A stretch of DNA of 64,000 nt from Cristatella mucedo (lineage: Eukaryota; Bryozoa; Phylactolaemata; Cristatellidae). Position numbers and translations under genes: made by a program. This document shows, in pieces, positions 14,330 to 24,445 of this stretch (position 1 is its first letter; each line of letters begins with the position of its first letter). Below the pieces are notes generated by a model. The model ran no database searches. It had not been told where the DNA came from and saw nothing but the letters and a program-made list of their open reading frames with translations. The stretch covers positions 496,001 to 560,000 of the forward strand of contig WPIO01000019.1 in assembly GCA_009760855.2 (NCBI GenBank). The letters run 5' to 3'.

Positions 14330-15020
14330 GCTCTGCTTATTCCAGACCACGAGCAGCAGTGCCATCGGCCAACAGAATTGTGTTTGTTCTGGATGGGCAC
14401 AAAGTGGCTGCATTTTGGAAAAGTAAACGGTCGTGCAACGTCTCTGAGTACCATTGAACTTCGAGGAAGGTTACCCCTGGTTCGATGCTTACTGAGGCAC
14501 CTGAGTCTACGGTTATCGATTTCCTTAATGGCTTTGAATTTCTATTGGATTCAACACTAGAAAAATGAGTCATTGGCTCTCGAAGAGGCTTGGTATCTCG
14601 CCGCTTTGCAGGGTTGTACTTAACAAAGCATATGAAAGCTGTAGACGCTACTTGCACTGAAGCCATGGCGGTTTGAATAGTTGAACAGTCAGATAGATGG
14701 CAGATTGTTCTATGCAGTCTTATGAGATAAGCAGGTTTGGTTGCCTGCGAGGTCCTTACATCGGCTAGTGGCTATATCTGGTAGTTGGCAGACTTGGAAG
14801 ACTTGAACCTTCTTACAGAAGGTGTGAACATAGCATAATTGCAAAGGGTTCATGTAGTTATAGCATGCTAGGCACTCAATAAAGGAGATCGGCTGCAATC
14901 AACAGCTCCTGGCAACACCTGTACCATGCCATGAAGTCGTTTTCGTTGGGTATCGTAGGTGCTGCTCCCTGTTGTAACGACAGTGCTGTTTACAGGCTGT
15001 TAATAACTTTCCATTGCCAG
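14330..15020 (-). pseudogene. Possible Gypsy-type gag zinc knuckle plus aspartic protease relic
   Basis: Read on the minus strand. A Cys-rich stretch (about 15010–14710, in two frames) resembles a decayed CCHC knuckle region. About 50 residues later, in another frame (14666–14337), ITVDSGASVSI resembles a retroelement protease active site (D-S/T-G-A). It is followed by ILLADGTAARGLE, similar in place to the protease flap-distal segment. Order and spacing fit gag–pro of Ty3/Gypsy elements. No reverse transcriptase can be recognised downstream and no LTR is visible. The match is by eye and could be chance, so treat it as a weak call. Confidence 0.3.
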
Positions 15021-15904
15021 AGGCTCGGATGCGATCAGCATATCCTTTTGATGCAGAGCAGGTGGTTAAAGCAAAGGGGCCTGTGAGATGCCACAAGGGT
15101 TTCGTTCAATTTATATCGATATACCATATACATACTACACGTAGTATGGACTATGTACTCCGCATACACCAATCCACGGCTTTTGGCTAAGCCTGATTTC
15201 TTAGGCTTTTTACGATTGGATTACACTCCAAAACATAGATCTACTTTGGACTTAGTCCCGAGAGACCTGAGCTAAGGAGGAAGAGTGTAGCATTAAGCAT
15301 TTTTCCAAGAGATGTAGCTTTGAGACTACTTGCATAGCAACGAATAAGTCAGAGGACCGACTCAGACACTGCATCACGTGCCTCTTCAGGGTATTCTGTG
15401 GTTTGCTGCTCTCTGTGGGACGTCATCACTTCCCTCTCTCATAGGCCTGAGCAATTCCATATTTAGTCTCTTAAGATTCTAGGCTTAAGACTGTGTTGCC
15501 GATTGGTTAATTGACAAGAAGGGTTTCTGTGCTGCAAGGGAAGCATAACTCAGTGTCCTTTCGAGGATTAGTCATGCTTGATTGCAACAGCAGGGTGGGG
15601 GAGCAGGACTGCTTTACAGCCTGGTCAGATCAAGTAATGTGATCTTCAGCCAGTGCATACAGAGGAGCCCAAAACTTAACATGTTTGGAAAGCTTGCGAG
15701 TTTTATTGATTCGCGAGACTTTTTTTAGCGCATCCTAGAGGGATCTAGGCACTTGCACCCTACGATCGATTGGGCTTCGGCTACTCGAGAATCGGCACGA
15801 AGTCTGGGCACCCCTTTTCCAGTGTGACCAATAAGTAGACGACCCCTTTAGCTCCAGAGTCAAGCCTCCGAATTTCAGTTACAAAGCAAGTATCTCGGCC
15901 TGCT
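15021..15904. other. Anonymous intergenic sequence
   Basis: Nothing supported. The region could be further remains of the Gypsy-like relic, but no motif shows it. Confidence 0.4.
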
Positions 15905-16555
15905 TAGACTTGAATACCACATCCAAGTTGGTCCATGAATTTGCGACACCCGGCTCGACTTTTGTAACTCACTAATCCTGCCTCAACCGGTAAGTCTATA
16001 AGGTGCCTATCAGTTGGCATACAACTCTGCAGATGTGTTTTATGTCGTGAACGTCAAAATTACCACATTACAACACTCCCCACTGCCTTGCACTGGCTCC
16101 CACATAGCAGAATATTGACTTACAGGTTTTTTCACTCACGTTTAGGTCTCTTTGTTCTGTTGTACTGACCTACCTATCCGAATTACTTACTAACTTTGGC
16201 TGGGGATTGTACCACCTTCTCTTCTGATTTATGTCGCTTAGTCGTGCCTCTAACCAACCTAAAATCCTTTTGAGACTGTGCCTATAATTCGTTTGCTGTC
16301 AAAGCCTGGAACTCACTCCCATCCGACGACCCGATATACCCAGACTTGATGACTTTCATAGACAAGCGAAAAACTCTGTTTCTCACAGCATTTGCTTGGT
16401 CCGTGTAAATAGTCTTTTTTTGCACTTTACATGCTGACACTGTGCATGTTATCACTCACCAATTGACATGCTTCATTTGCAGCATATTTCAAGTGCCGGT
16501 GAGATTCTCACCTCTTAGGATTATATACAAATGTCTTGCCCTTATTATTATCATT
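15905..16555 (+). mobile_element. LINE-1f copy D, old 3' third
   Basis: It begins with ACTTGAATACCACATCCAAG (the DTTCKLVH region), includes CAAAGCCTGGAACTCACTCCC (PKAWNSLP) near 16302, the CTGACACTGTGCATGTTA block near 16434, and ends in a decayed hairpin and ATTATTATCATT tail near 16540–16555. No open frame is left. Confidence 0.8.
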
Positions 16556-16862
16556 TTCTATTGTGCAAACGTGAAGCAGGAAAATTAAGTGTTCCATGTC
16601 GACCATACCGCTCAAGAAATGAAGCACATTAGGCTTCTTGTGCAAGTGGATCTTAGTGGATCTTAGGTGCACACACTTTGTGACCTAGGCCGTGGGTTAA
16701 AGTCCTGCTGCTGCAGGCAATTTTATATTGCCTAATGCTAGCAGGTGCAGCGGATCTTTACTTTTGTGTGTGTACACTCGTCAGATTGTCTATTGGCTTC
16801 CAATTGTGTATCGAATGCCGCCTTGGCTTTTTTGAATGTGCTATAGATGAGTGTCTCCTTCG

Positions 16863-16945
16863 TAATAATAATAATAATAATGCACTTGATAAAGCACCCT
16901 CAGAGAACTCAATCTCTTTCTAGGCGCTTCACATTTGCTGGCAAC
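16863..16945 (-). mobile_element. LINE-1f 3'-end stub
   Basis: An (AAT)n tract at 16863–16880 is followed by GCACTTGATAAAGCACCCTC and the hairpin complement to GGCGCTTCACATTTGC. This is only the last 80 bp or so of the family, in reverse orientation. Confidence 0.8.
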
Positions 16946-17010
16946 CACTTAGTCTTTGTGGCTTTGTAGAGGTACAGGCAGAGTTCCACGACATGACATT
17001 ACATTACACA
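16946..17010 (+). mobile_element. LINE-2f 3'-tip fragment
   Basis: CTTTGTGGCTTTGTAGAGGTACAGGCAGAG parallels the 3' tip at 28278–28325 and the reverse complement of 42098–42130. It is followed by a CATTACATTACA tail like the one near 42090. Confidence 0.5.
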
Positions 17011-18079
17011 ATATTTTTATCACCCGTGCTCTACAGATTCGTATGCATAATGGGCAATCGAGGCAAACAAGACACAAGAAAATGTGTTTTGGGCCAACTG
17101 GGTTGTGCTAATACAATATGACATCAGAACTACTTAGTAGGCATAACATAGAGTGCTATAGGGTTTTAAAAACATGTTTATGGCAGGCACAGTTCTGTTT
17201 TGCTAGTAATGTGGTGCTTTTAACCTCACAATGCTGTTCAACTGCAAATTTTGGTGTCTAGCCGGGATTCTGATTTGAGTAAAACCGTGTAAATGACACA
17301 AGCTCAAGAAAATCTGCTCAGCAAAAGCTCTGAAGCCCTCTTAAAAATTATCATTTACTTGATTTATTTCATATCTTTGCACTTTAAGGGTTAGTAAAAC
17401 TCTTGAAAAAAATTGTAAAGCCTTCAGCTCTATACCAAAGACATGTCACCTGGAGGCCTGTTCCAGCACACTAAGACGAAATTCGTTCCTCTAATTGGAA
17501 AGCCTTCTGATGGACACTGAATGTGTTCTTCTCTGCAAGCCTCTTTAAATGTGTCAAAAAGAATTGCAGACTTTGGAACTCTAAAACACAACCTCCACTT
17601 TTATAAGTGACAACTCTGCTGGAAACTGACACTGATCGCACAGGTACTATTTTTACTACTTTTACAGGTACTACTTTTACTATGCACTACTTTTGCAGCC
17701 TTTCTAGCACTTTCTGAAAAATCGTTGCTCTTTGGTAGATAGAGAGCCACCTTGAGTCTGCTTGTACAACAAGAGTCTAGACCCAGTGTGTACACACTTC
17801 ATAATTAATAATTGTACCGTCTAAATTCTTAATCATGCTGTTCCCCTCCAAGTAACCTTGCTTACCACCCCAGATGTCTGACTGGCTTTTGTCGCCAGGG
17901 GGGCTAGATATACAATGCATTCAGCTCTCATTTTGCCTCACTTCGGTCCCATGCTAGAGCCCCCAGGCACGAACTGGCTGATTGCTACCGTCCATAATCG
18001 TTTTTAAAATTCTTAGTACCCAGAGGTCAGTGCTATTTAGCACACCGCAAAGCTGATTAATATCAGAAAATATATAGTG
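17011..18079. other. Anonymous intergenic sequence
   Basis: No supported gene. Parts may be unrecognisable LINE sequence, because a LINE 3' end follows directly in the same orientation at 18080. Confidence 0.4.
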
Positions 18080-18148
18080 TCTTGAAAGAGATTGAGTTAT
18101 CTGAGAGTGCTATATCAAATGCATTATTATTATTAATTTTTTAGCAAT
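18080..18148 (+). mobile_element. LINE-1f 3' hairpin and tail
   Basis: GAAAGAGATTGAGTTATCTGAGAG followed by TATCAAATGCATTATTATTATT matches the family 3' terminus with substitutions. The sequence upstream is too diverged to assign. Confidence 0.65.
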
Positions 18149-18467
18149 TCTTATGCTGATAAAACTCCCAAGAAACGAACTTGGTGCTGGAGCTCTGATG
18201 GAATGTGGCACGAAATGCCTTTTTATCGTTTGTCTTGACTTGATGGCAGGCCACCTTTTTGAAGACAAACCGTGAAACTTTGCATCAAAGGTGCACCCCC
18301 CATCAGGCCTTGCTAGCCATTCCTTCAGGAAAATTCTTTAGGTTTTTGTTTTAAAAAAAATGGTAGCCTTTTGGAAAGAGGCTCTTAATCTGTCTGCCAA
18401 AAATGGGCTTTTTATTCCCTTAAAATTCTTTCATTTTAATTGCAGGATAAGTCTGAATGTGTGCTTA

Positions 18468-18656
<189 letters not shown>

Positions 18657-18658
<2 letters not shown>

Positions 18659-19957
18659 CCACCGGAAAGCTAGACTTTGTCTAAAAAGAGACACGTCTCT
18701 CTGTCCTAGAGCCTGACCTAGAGCTCTGTTCTAGAGCTCTGTCCCACAGCTCTACTCCATAGTCTACCTGCTTATGCTATTACAGCTCTAAAGGTTGGTA
18801 GCTTTCCTTTGAAGAAGCAGCCTGAAGGCCGATGCCAAAGGCATCGTGAAAAAAGGCCCATGATCCCCTTAAATGCACAAGTGAATGGTTATTTCAAATT
18901 TTCTTAAAGTAAAAAAGCCGAGTGCATCAGGAGAGCTTCCTGGAAGCCACAAAAACAGAATGTGCAGCCTTATATGAAGTGACTGTAGTTTTTCGACAAC
19001 GTGGTCTGCTTGACACGCTGTCTTAGACATGTTTATAAACAATTTATCTCCTCATGAAGCCTACAACTTGGATTTCACCTTAGTGCATGATGATGCAACC
19101 TCAAGAAACTGACATCGACCAGGCAAAGAATGAATACAAGCCATGGTAGCATGGTTTTTAATCACATAAACAAAATTATGGTAGATTATTGATGGAGAAA
19201 TGTCTCAAATCTTCAAGCCGAAGGCATACTGCCCTATGGGATTCTACAATGGCTCTTTGAGGGGAAATGTAGCCTTTTCCGAGGGACTGGAAGGGGTTAT
19301 CAAGCCTCGGGAAGTGGAGGCTGAGGTGTACAGGTGTACATTGCCGATGTGGAGAGTTTGAAAGACTGTAATATTGGTCTGGGGATCCCAGCCTCGCTCC
19401 TTCAGCAAAACCTTGTGCTGCATTAGCACTCCTCCATATGCTCTTGGTTTGCTGCGGCTGCAGCCGCCACCCTAAATGCTGCTGCCGTGAGAAGTGGCAG
19501 CACCCCCACCCCAGTGCAGGCTGTCTCAGGGAGAACAGCTGTCGGTTGGTGCTGCTGCCAGCAGATTGCAGCATTGTAATGCATTCAGCCAAGAGCGAAT
19601 GCCTGCATAAACTTGCTTACAATCAGGGCTGCTACTGGGCTGCTAACTCACTGATAAGCATCTGCTGAGCACCAAGGAACATCAGCTGATGCCTACACCC
19701 CGCAGTTATGAGGCCGGCAAGAAACTGTGAAGCAACGGATCCAGCCAGCGCCAGGCTGAAATATGTTACCGACGTCCTGTAGCCCTACTTTCGTCATGCT
19801 TATCAGGCCCGGGGCAGAGGGGCACGGTGTCTGCTGACAGCCACGGCTTGATTGCCTGCTCACGCAGCTGGCCCTGTAGGCTAACTCTTGTGGGTCGACA
19901 CTAAATCACTTGCTTGTGGAACTCAGGAAGGACTGCAGCTAATTGGATAATTCCAAT
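18657..19957. other. Anonymous intergenic sequence
   Basis: This stretch holds a short imperfect tandem of CTAGAGCTCTGT-like units at about 18706–18760 and otherwise nothing recognisable. ORFs at 19176–19668 overlap on both strands and have no conserved motif. Confidence 0.4.
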
Positions 19958-20942
19958 AAGGATAATAATAAGAATAAGAATACATTTGTTTTGTGCCCGT
20001 TGATAACTCAATCTCTTCCTAGGCATGTCATGTGTGCCCTAAAAGAAGCATTGATCAAATGATTAGTGGTAACCTGCACAATGTCAACAGGCATAGCACA
20101 GCTAGAGGTGACATGCACAGTGTCAACATGTAAAATAAGGTTAGTGGTAGCATGTATATTGTCAGCACCTATAAGCACACAAAGGACGAATCACAAGGAC
20201 CCACTACATGCTCTTAATACATGGGTGCGTTTTAAGCTTCTTTAAAAATGTTGTCAAGTCAGGGGATGTCGTGACCTCGATCGAGAGTGAGGTTCCAGGC
20301 TTCAGGAGCTAACGAACTAAAGTCACATTCTTTAAAGAATTTGAACCTCCTATGAGGTATAGCTATGCGATTTGAGTCAGACAAGCAGGTGGTACGATGC
20401 CTAGCCTCGTAGAAGAAGAGTTCTGATAAGTATTCTGGAGCTAGAGAATGAAGAGACCAAAAAGTAAGAAACAGAACCTTAAAGTCGATAGGCTGCTTGA
20501 TTGAGACCCAGTCATGTCGGCAAGAAGTGGTGTGATGTGGCAACCGGGCTTCTCATGACAAACGAGCCTAGCTGCAGAGCTTTTCACCAACTGTAAGTGA
20601 TTGGTTGCACAGGCCGGTAGAGCAGCAAGCAGTGAGTTACAGAAGTCGAATCAGAATGTCACAAATGCACAGACAAAATTGGATGCAGTATCCGTCTAAG
20701 CAAGTCCAAATTTTAGCGATATCGTGTAGATGAAAGTAGACACATGGATAGTCGTGCTGATGTAGTCATCTAGTGAAAGGTAACTTTAGAGCAGGACACA
20801 TAGATTTCCTGTAGATGCAACAGCAGATATACTGGCAGAGCTGATTGCGAGCATCTATTTCCAATTTCGGAGTCATACTTGGTTTGTCCATAGCTATTAA
20901 GTTGGTTTAATCGTCGTTTAATTTGAGAAAATTTGCTGCCAT

Positions 20943-21193
20943 TGTTGTGTAACAGTGGCTCGGTGGCTGCTGTTCTAGTGTAGTGGTAAATGAGACTTCA
21001 ACTTAATTACTCAACGCCTACATATACATGAGAGCTCGATTAATCGCAGCAGCCGACACGAGATACAACATGCATTAGTGGCTTACCCACTGCTGTGAGT
21101 CAATGGCTTAACTATTGGCCTCGGTGAGGCATGTGCATTAGTGTCAGACTGCTTCAGTAATTACAACAGCAGAAGCTGCTGGCACACACAACA
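20943..21193. mobile_element. Solo-LTR-like insert with TGTTGTGT…ACACAACA ends
   Basis: This 251-bp block interrupts LINE copy G at a point where copy A is continuous. Its ends form an 8-bp inverted repeat, TGTTGTGT and ACACAACA, giving the TG…CA termini typical of LTRs. It is flanked by CCAT at 20939–20942 and 21194–21197, which may be a 4-bp target duplication. Copy A has CCATCCAT at this site, so the duplication is not certain. No coding capacity. A small DNA transposon (MITE) with short inverted ends is the alternative. Confidence 0.6.
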
Positions 21194-21756
21194 CCATCAC
21201 TGTACAGATGTAAGCAATGCATACAGCAAGGGAATTGAGAGAATTTGACTTGCTAGTGGGCTGAGACATTTCAATGAAAAGGTATAACTGAGCATCATCT
21301 GCATAGAAGTGAAAGTCTAGAGTGGTCTTGGCGATCACGTCGGCAGAAGGAAGTATAAACTGTGGGAAAACAGCAGACCAAAGCACACCTTCCCGAGGTA
21401 CCCCATTCTTCAGTAGCTGCTTGGGTGATCTTGGTCTGTTTACATCCTTACTTTGGAGTGTTCCCCTGAGACAGGATCTGAACCATTGCAGTTCAGTGTC
21501 AGTTATGCCCAGGCGAGATGGAAATAGTTCGAGAGGGACCCGGTGATCGATAGTGTCAAACGCTGCCAAAAGATCAAGCAGGACAAGCTGAAAGGCTACT
21601 CAAGTCCACATTTCTCTCAGAAGATCGGTATAGACCCGAAGAATGCTGACTCTGTGGAGTGATTAGCACTAAAGGCAAACCGGAACTTACTTGGTAGGTT
21701 TGGTTTCAATGTAAGAGTTAAACTGGTCTGCCACAACTCTTTCCAGGGTCATTGAT

Positions 21757-22378
21757 TTCAGACTTGTCTGTCGTGAGCGTCGCAGTTGCCACATTACTCC
21801 ACTTCTCACCGACCTGCACTGGCTACCAGTCAAGCAACGGATTGACTTCAAGGTTTTGTCACTCACTTTTAGGTCCCTTCATTCTATGGCTCCAGCCTAT
21901 CTGTCAGATATACTACCCCATCAGGTCAAGCATCGTACCATCTGCTTTTTGGAATCCAACAGCCTAGAAATACCACGTACAAACCTTAAATCCTTTGAAG
22001 ACCATGCATTTAGTTCGTATGCTCCCAAAGCCTGGAACTCCCTCCCGACCTGCATCAGAACATCCCCTGACCTGACCACATTTAAAAGGAACCTAAAAAC
22101 ACACCTATTTAGGACAGCATTTAGCGGGTCCCTGTGATTCGTCCATGATGTGCTTATTCGTGCTGACACTGTGCATGCTGCCACTAACCACATTTGCATG
22201 CTGACCCTGTGCATGTCACGCCTAACCATATTATTCATTTTGTTTGTTTTTCAAGCATGATTTTACTTACCATTCAATTGCATTTCACTTTGCAGCAAAT
22301 GTAAAGCGCCTAGAGAGAGATTAAGTTCTCCGAGGGCGCTTTATCAAGTGAATTATTATTATTATTATTATTATTATT
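21757..22378 (+). mobile_element. LINE-1f copy H, nested, with complete 3' end
   Basis: This 5'-truncated copy sits head-on inside the older minus-strand copy G. It is flanked by ATTGAT at 21751–21756 and 22379–22384, a plausible target-site duplication. The frame 21856–22137 is open to the family terminal stop (…FRTAFSGSL). The 3' UTR includes the repeated TGCATGCTGCCACTAACC / TGCATGCTGACCCTG words, the hairpin and a pure (ATT)n tail. It is the cleanest 3' reference for the family in this window. Confidence 0.9.
22303..22342 (+). other. Predicted LINE 3' hairpin
   Basis: AAAGCGCC at 22303–22310 pairs perfectly with GGCGCTTT at 22335–22342 across a 24-nt loop that itself contains GAGA…TCTC complementarity. 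The element recurs, with substitutions, at the 3' end of nearly every LINE-1f copy and of SINE-A. Its position just before the short tandem tail fits the known role of 3' stem-loops as RT recognition sites in L2/CR1-type LINEs (inference for this family). Confidence 0.75.
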
Positions 22379-23650
22379 ATTGATAGGAACAGTAGAAAGA
22401 AAGGTTGGCAGAAGCTTCTCAAGTTCTAGAGGTCTAGTATTTTTTCTTAATTCTTGGCCTAACAAAAACCTTTTTGAAAGTTGCAGGCACGTGACCTAAG
22501 GCTAAGGACATATTTATTATGTTAGTTATGCATGGCAGCAGCAGAGCAATGTATAGTCGAAGTTAGACAGTGGGAATAGGGTCTAGAGGACTCTCAGTCT
22601 TCGTTGTCTGGGAGATTAGTTTCAGGATGGGGTCACTCGTGGCCATCTTGAACATAAATATTGAAGTTCTCCATGGAATTGAGGAGAGGAGTCCCACGGT
22701 GTTGTTATTGAGAAACATCAGTCTAGTGGGGATTCTGCTACCTTAGGGATGGACTCTCCGATCTTGTCTATCTTGCTAACAAAGAAGCTCGAGAAACGAT
22801 CAGCTAGATCACCGAAAGGAACATTAGGTAAGAAAATTACCTGTGAGTGGTTGAAGAAATGGTTGCATTTTTGGATTGTGCACCAATATAGAAGCTAGAC
22901 CTAGCCTTTTCTAGGATCGATTGGCATGATCTACTGCAGTCTGCATATGCCTGAAGGCAGACAGTCAGTCCTGATCTTTTTTAGGCTTGCTCAAGCTTGA
23001 GTTTAGTAGACCTAGCCAGTTCAATGTCTGTGTTAAACGATTGGCCATCAAGGGGAGGGTGCATAATTCGCTTTGTCAGAGGTGAAGACTTGTTAAACGT
23101 CAGCTAATGGCGTGTTCTAGCATTATATAAATGATGACCTGTCAAAATGGGGATCGAGCAGCAGGTGCAAAGAAGATATTTTCACACTGACAGCATATAT
23201 TTCAAGGGTCTTGAGGTTTCACGATTCACATATGATTTTGGATGCAGAGGAGGGCAAGCTCTGTAGACAAAATGAGATCTGCATGTGGTCAAGTGAACAG
23301 AGTTTGGTATTAATAGGGGATGGTAGCATACACTTGGAGGAGAATATTTTATCGAGTAAGTGACCCTTATTGTGAGTGGGGGTCATGCACATGAGCCATA
23401 GGAAAATGAGTCAGTAAGGCCACAAGTTTGGCATTCAGGCATCAGTTAAGTTTTCAACATTAATTTTAAAATCACCCATTACAAGGAAAGATCAATTGCT
23501 TGCCACATAATCAAACTGAGATAGAAGAAATCTGAGATAAAGGATAACTTGGTACCTGGGTCCATGCAAAAACTGCAACAATTGGCAGCTTGTTGTTGGA
23601 GCGACTCAAAACAAGAGATTCAAATGACTGCATCCAGGGAATGCAAACGG

Positions 23651-24164
23651 TTTGATATTAATAGCATCAAAACACATATAATTACAAAATGATAAGACTA
23701 ACTTAATACGTAGAGGCAAATATAGTGTCACTTAGAAACTGGTAAGCCCGACCATTAAAATGAGCTCAACCAGTATCTCTCTTGTAGCCTCTGTACAGAA
23801 TTTGCATTTCCTGTTCTCAATTACCTTTTGTTAGGGAACCACATCAGCTCCACGATAAAGCATGCATAGTTAGAACTACCTAGTATCGCAAAAAGGGTCT
23901 GATGTGCAAGATCAAGAACATCATGAGATATTTAGTGTAATTGTACAATTCTAATTTAGACTCCTGCCCTTGCAATAAGATGTTTATAGATGGTAGAAAT
24001 TATGGGGCTGTGGACGTTGCAGAAGCCACACCACTTAAACCCACACTAGTATCATGTCGACTTCCAATTAATTTCTCCCAGTTTTTATCTTGTCAGTCTT
24101 TCAGACTCCTTAGCTGAGATACTTATTCTGGCCTCTACTCACAGTCTCATTCTTCTACTGCGAT
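23651..24164. other. Anonymous sequence, possibly 5' part of LINE copy G
   Basis: The region lies directly 5' of the recognised part of minus-strand copy G and could hold its remaining endonuclease or 5' UTR. I see no motif that proves it. Confidence 0.35.
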
Positions 24165-24445
24165 TGCCTGTCTGTGACACATCGGAGACTGTGCATTTAC
24201 TCCCGAGGTCCTGGATCTCTCTGCAGGCTGACTTCTTGGCATTCCCTGACGAAGTGATTCAAAGCAAAGCTAAAAGTCTACCTGTTCTTCCCAATATCTT
24301 CTTTGCTTATGCGAATCGTCCTTTATGTGCTTACGAGTGCTGGAATTGTGCGTGTTATCGTGACTAATTAGTTCAAATGCTTTACATTCAGCCTAAGTGA
24401 AGTGCATAGAAATAGATCTGTTCTCTTAGGGTGCTATACAAGTGC
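24165..24445 (+). mobile_element. Old LINE-1f-related 3' end
   Basis: GGAGACTGTGCATTTACTCCCGAGG parallels GGAGACCGTGCATTTAGTTCGTATGC of copy B. Later, GTGCTGGAATTGTGCGTGTTA and GAAGTGCATAGAAATAGATCTGTTCTCTTAGGGTGC correspond to the 3' UTR and hairpin. Frames are destroyed. Confidence 0.6.

Larger units (their letters stand above)
19958..23650 (-). mobile_element. LINE-1f copy G, long, host of two nested insertions
   Basis: The minus-strand copy starts at its 3' end near 19958 (eroded AAT-type tail and hairpin) and continues 5'-ward through the RT C-terminus. It is interrupted by an LTR-like insert (20943–21193), continues with the RT core (FHFYADDAQLYLF, AAFDTIDH, 21205–21569), is interrupted again by copy H (21757–22378), and then runs through the N-terminal RT region. 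Upstream of the point where copy A ends, it adds endonuclease-domain sequence, with MGDFKINVE near 23470 matching the conserved GDFN-type motif. The 5' limit is uncertain. Many frameshifts and stops make it a pseudogene. Confidence 0.82.
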
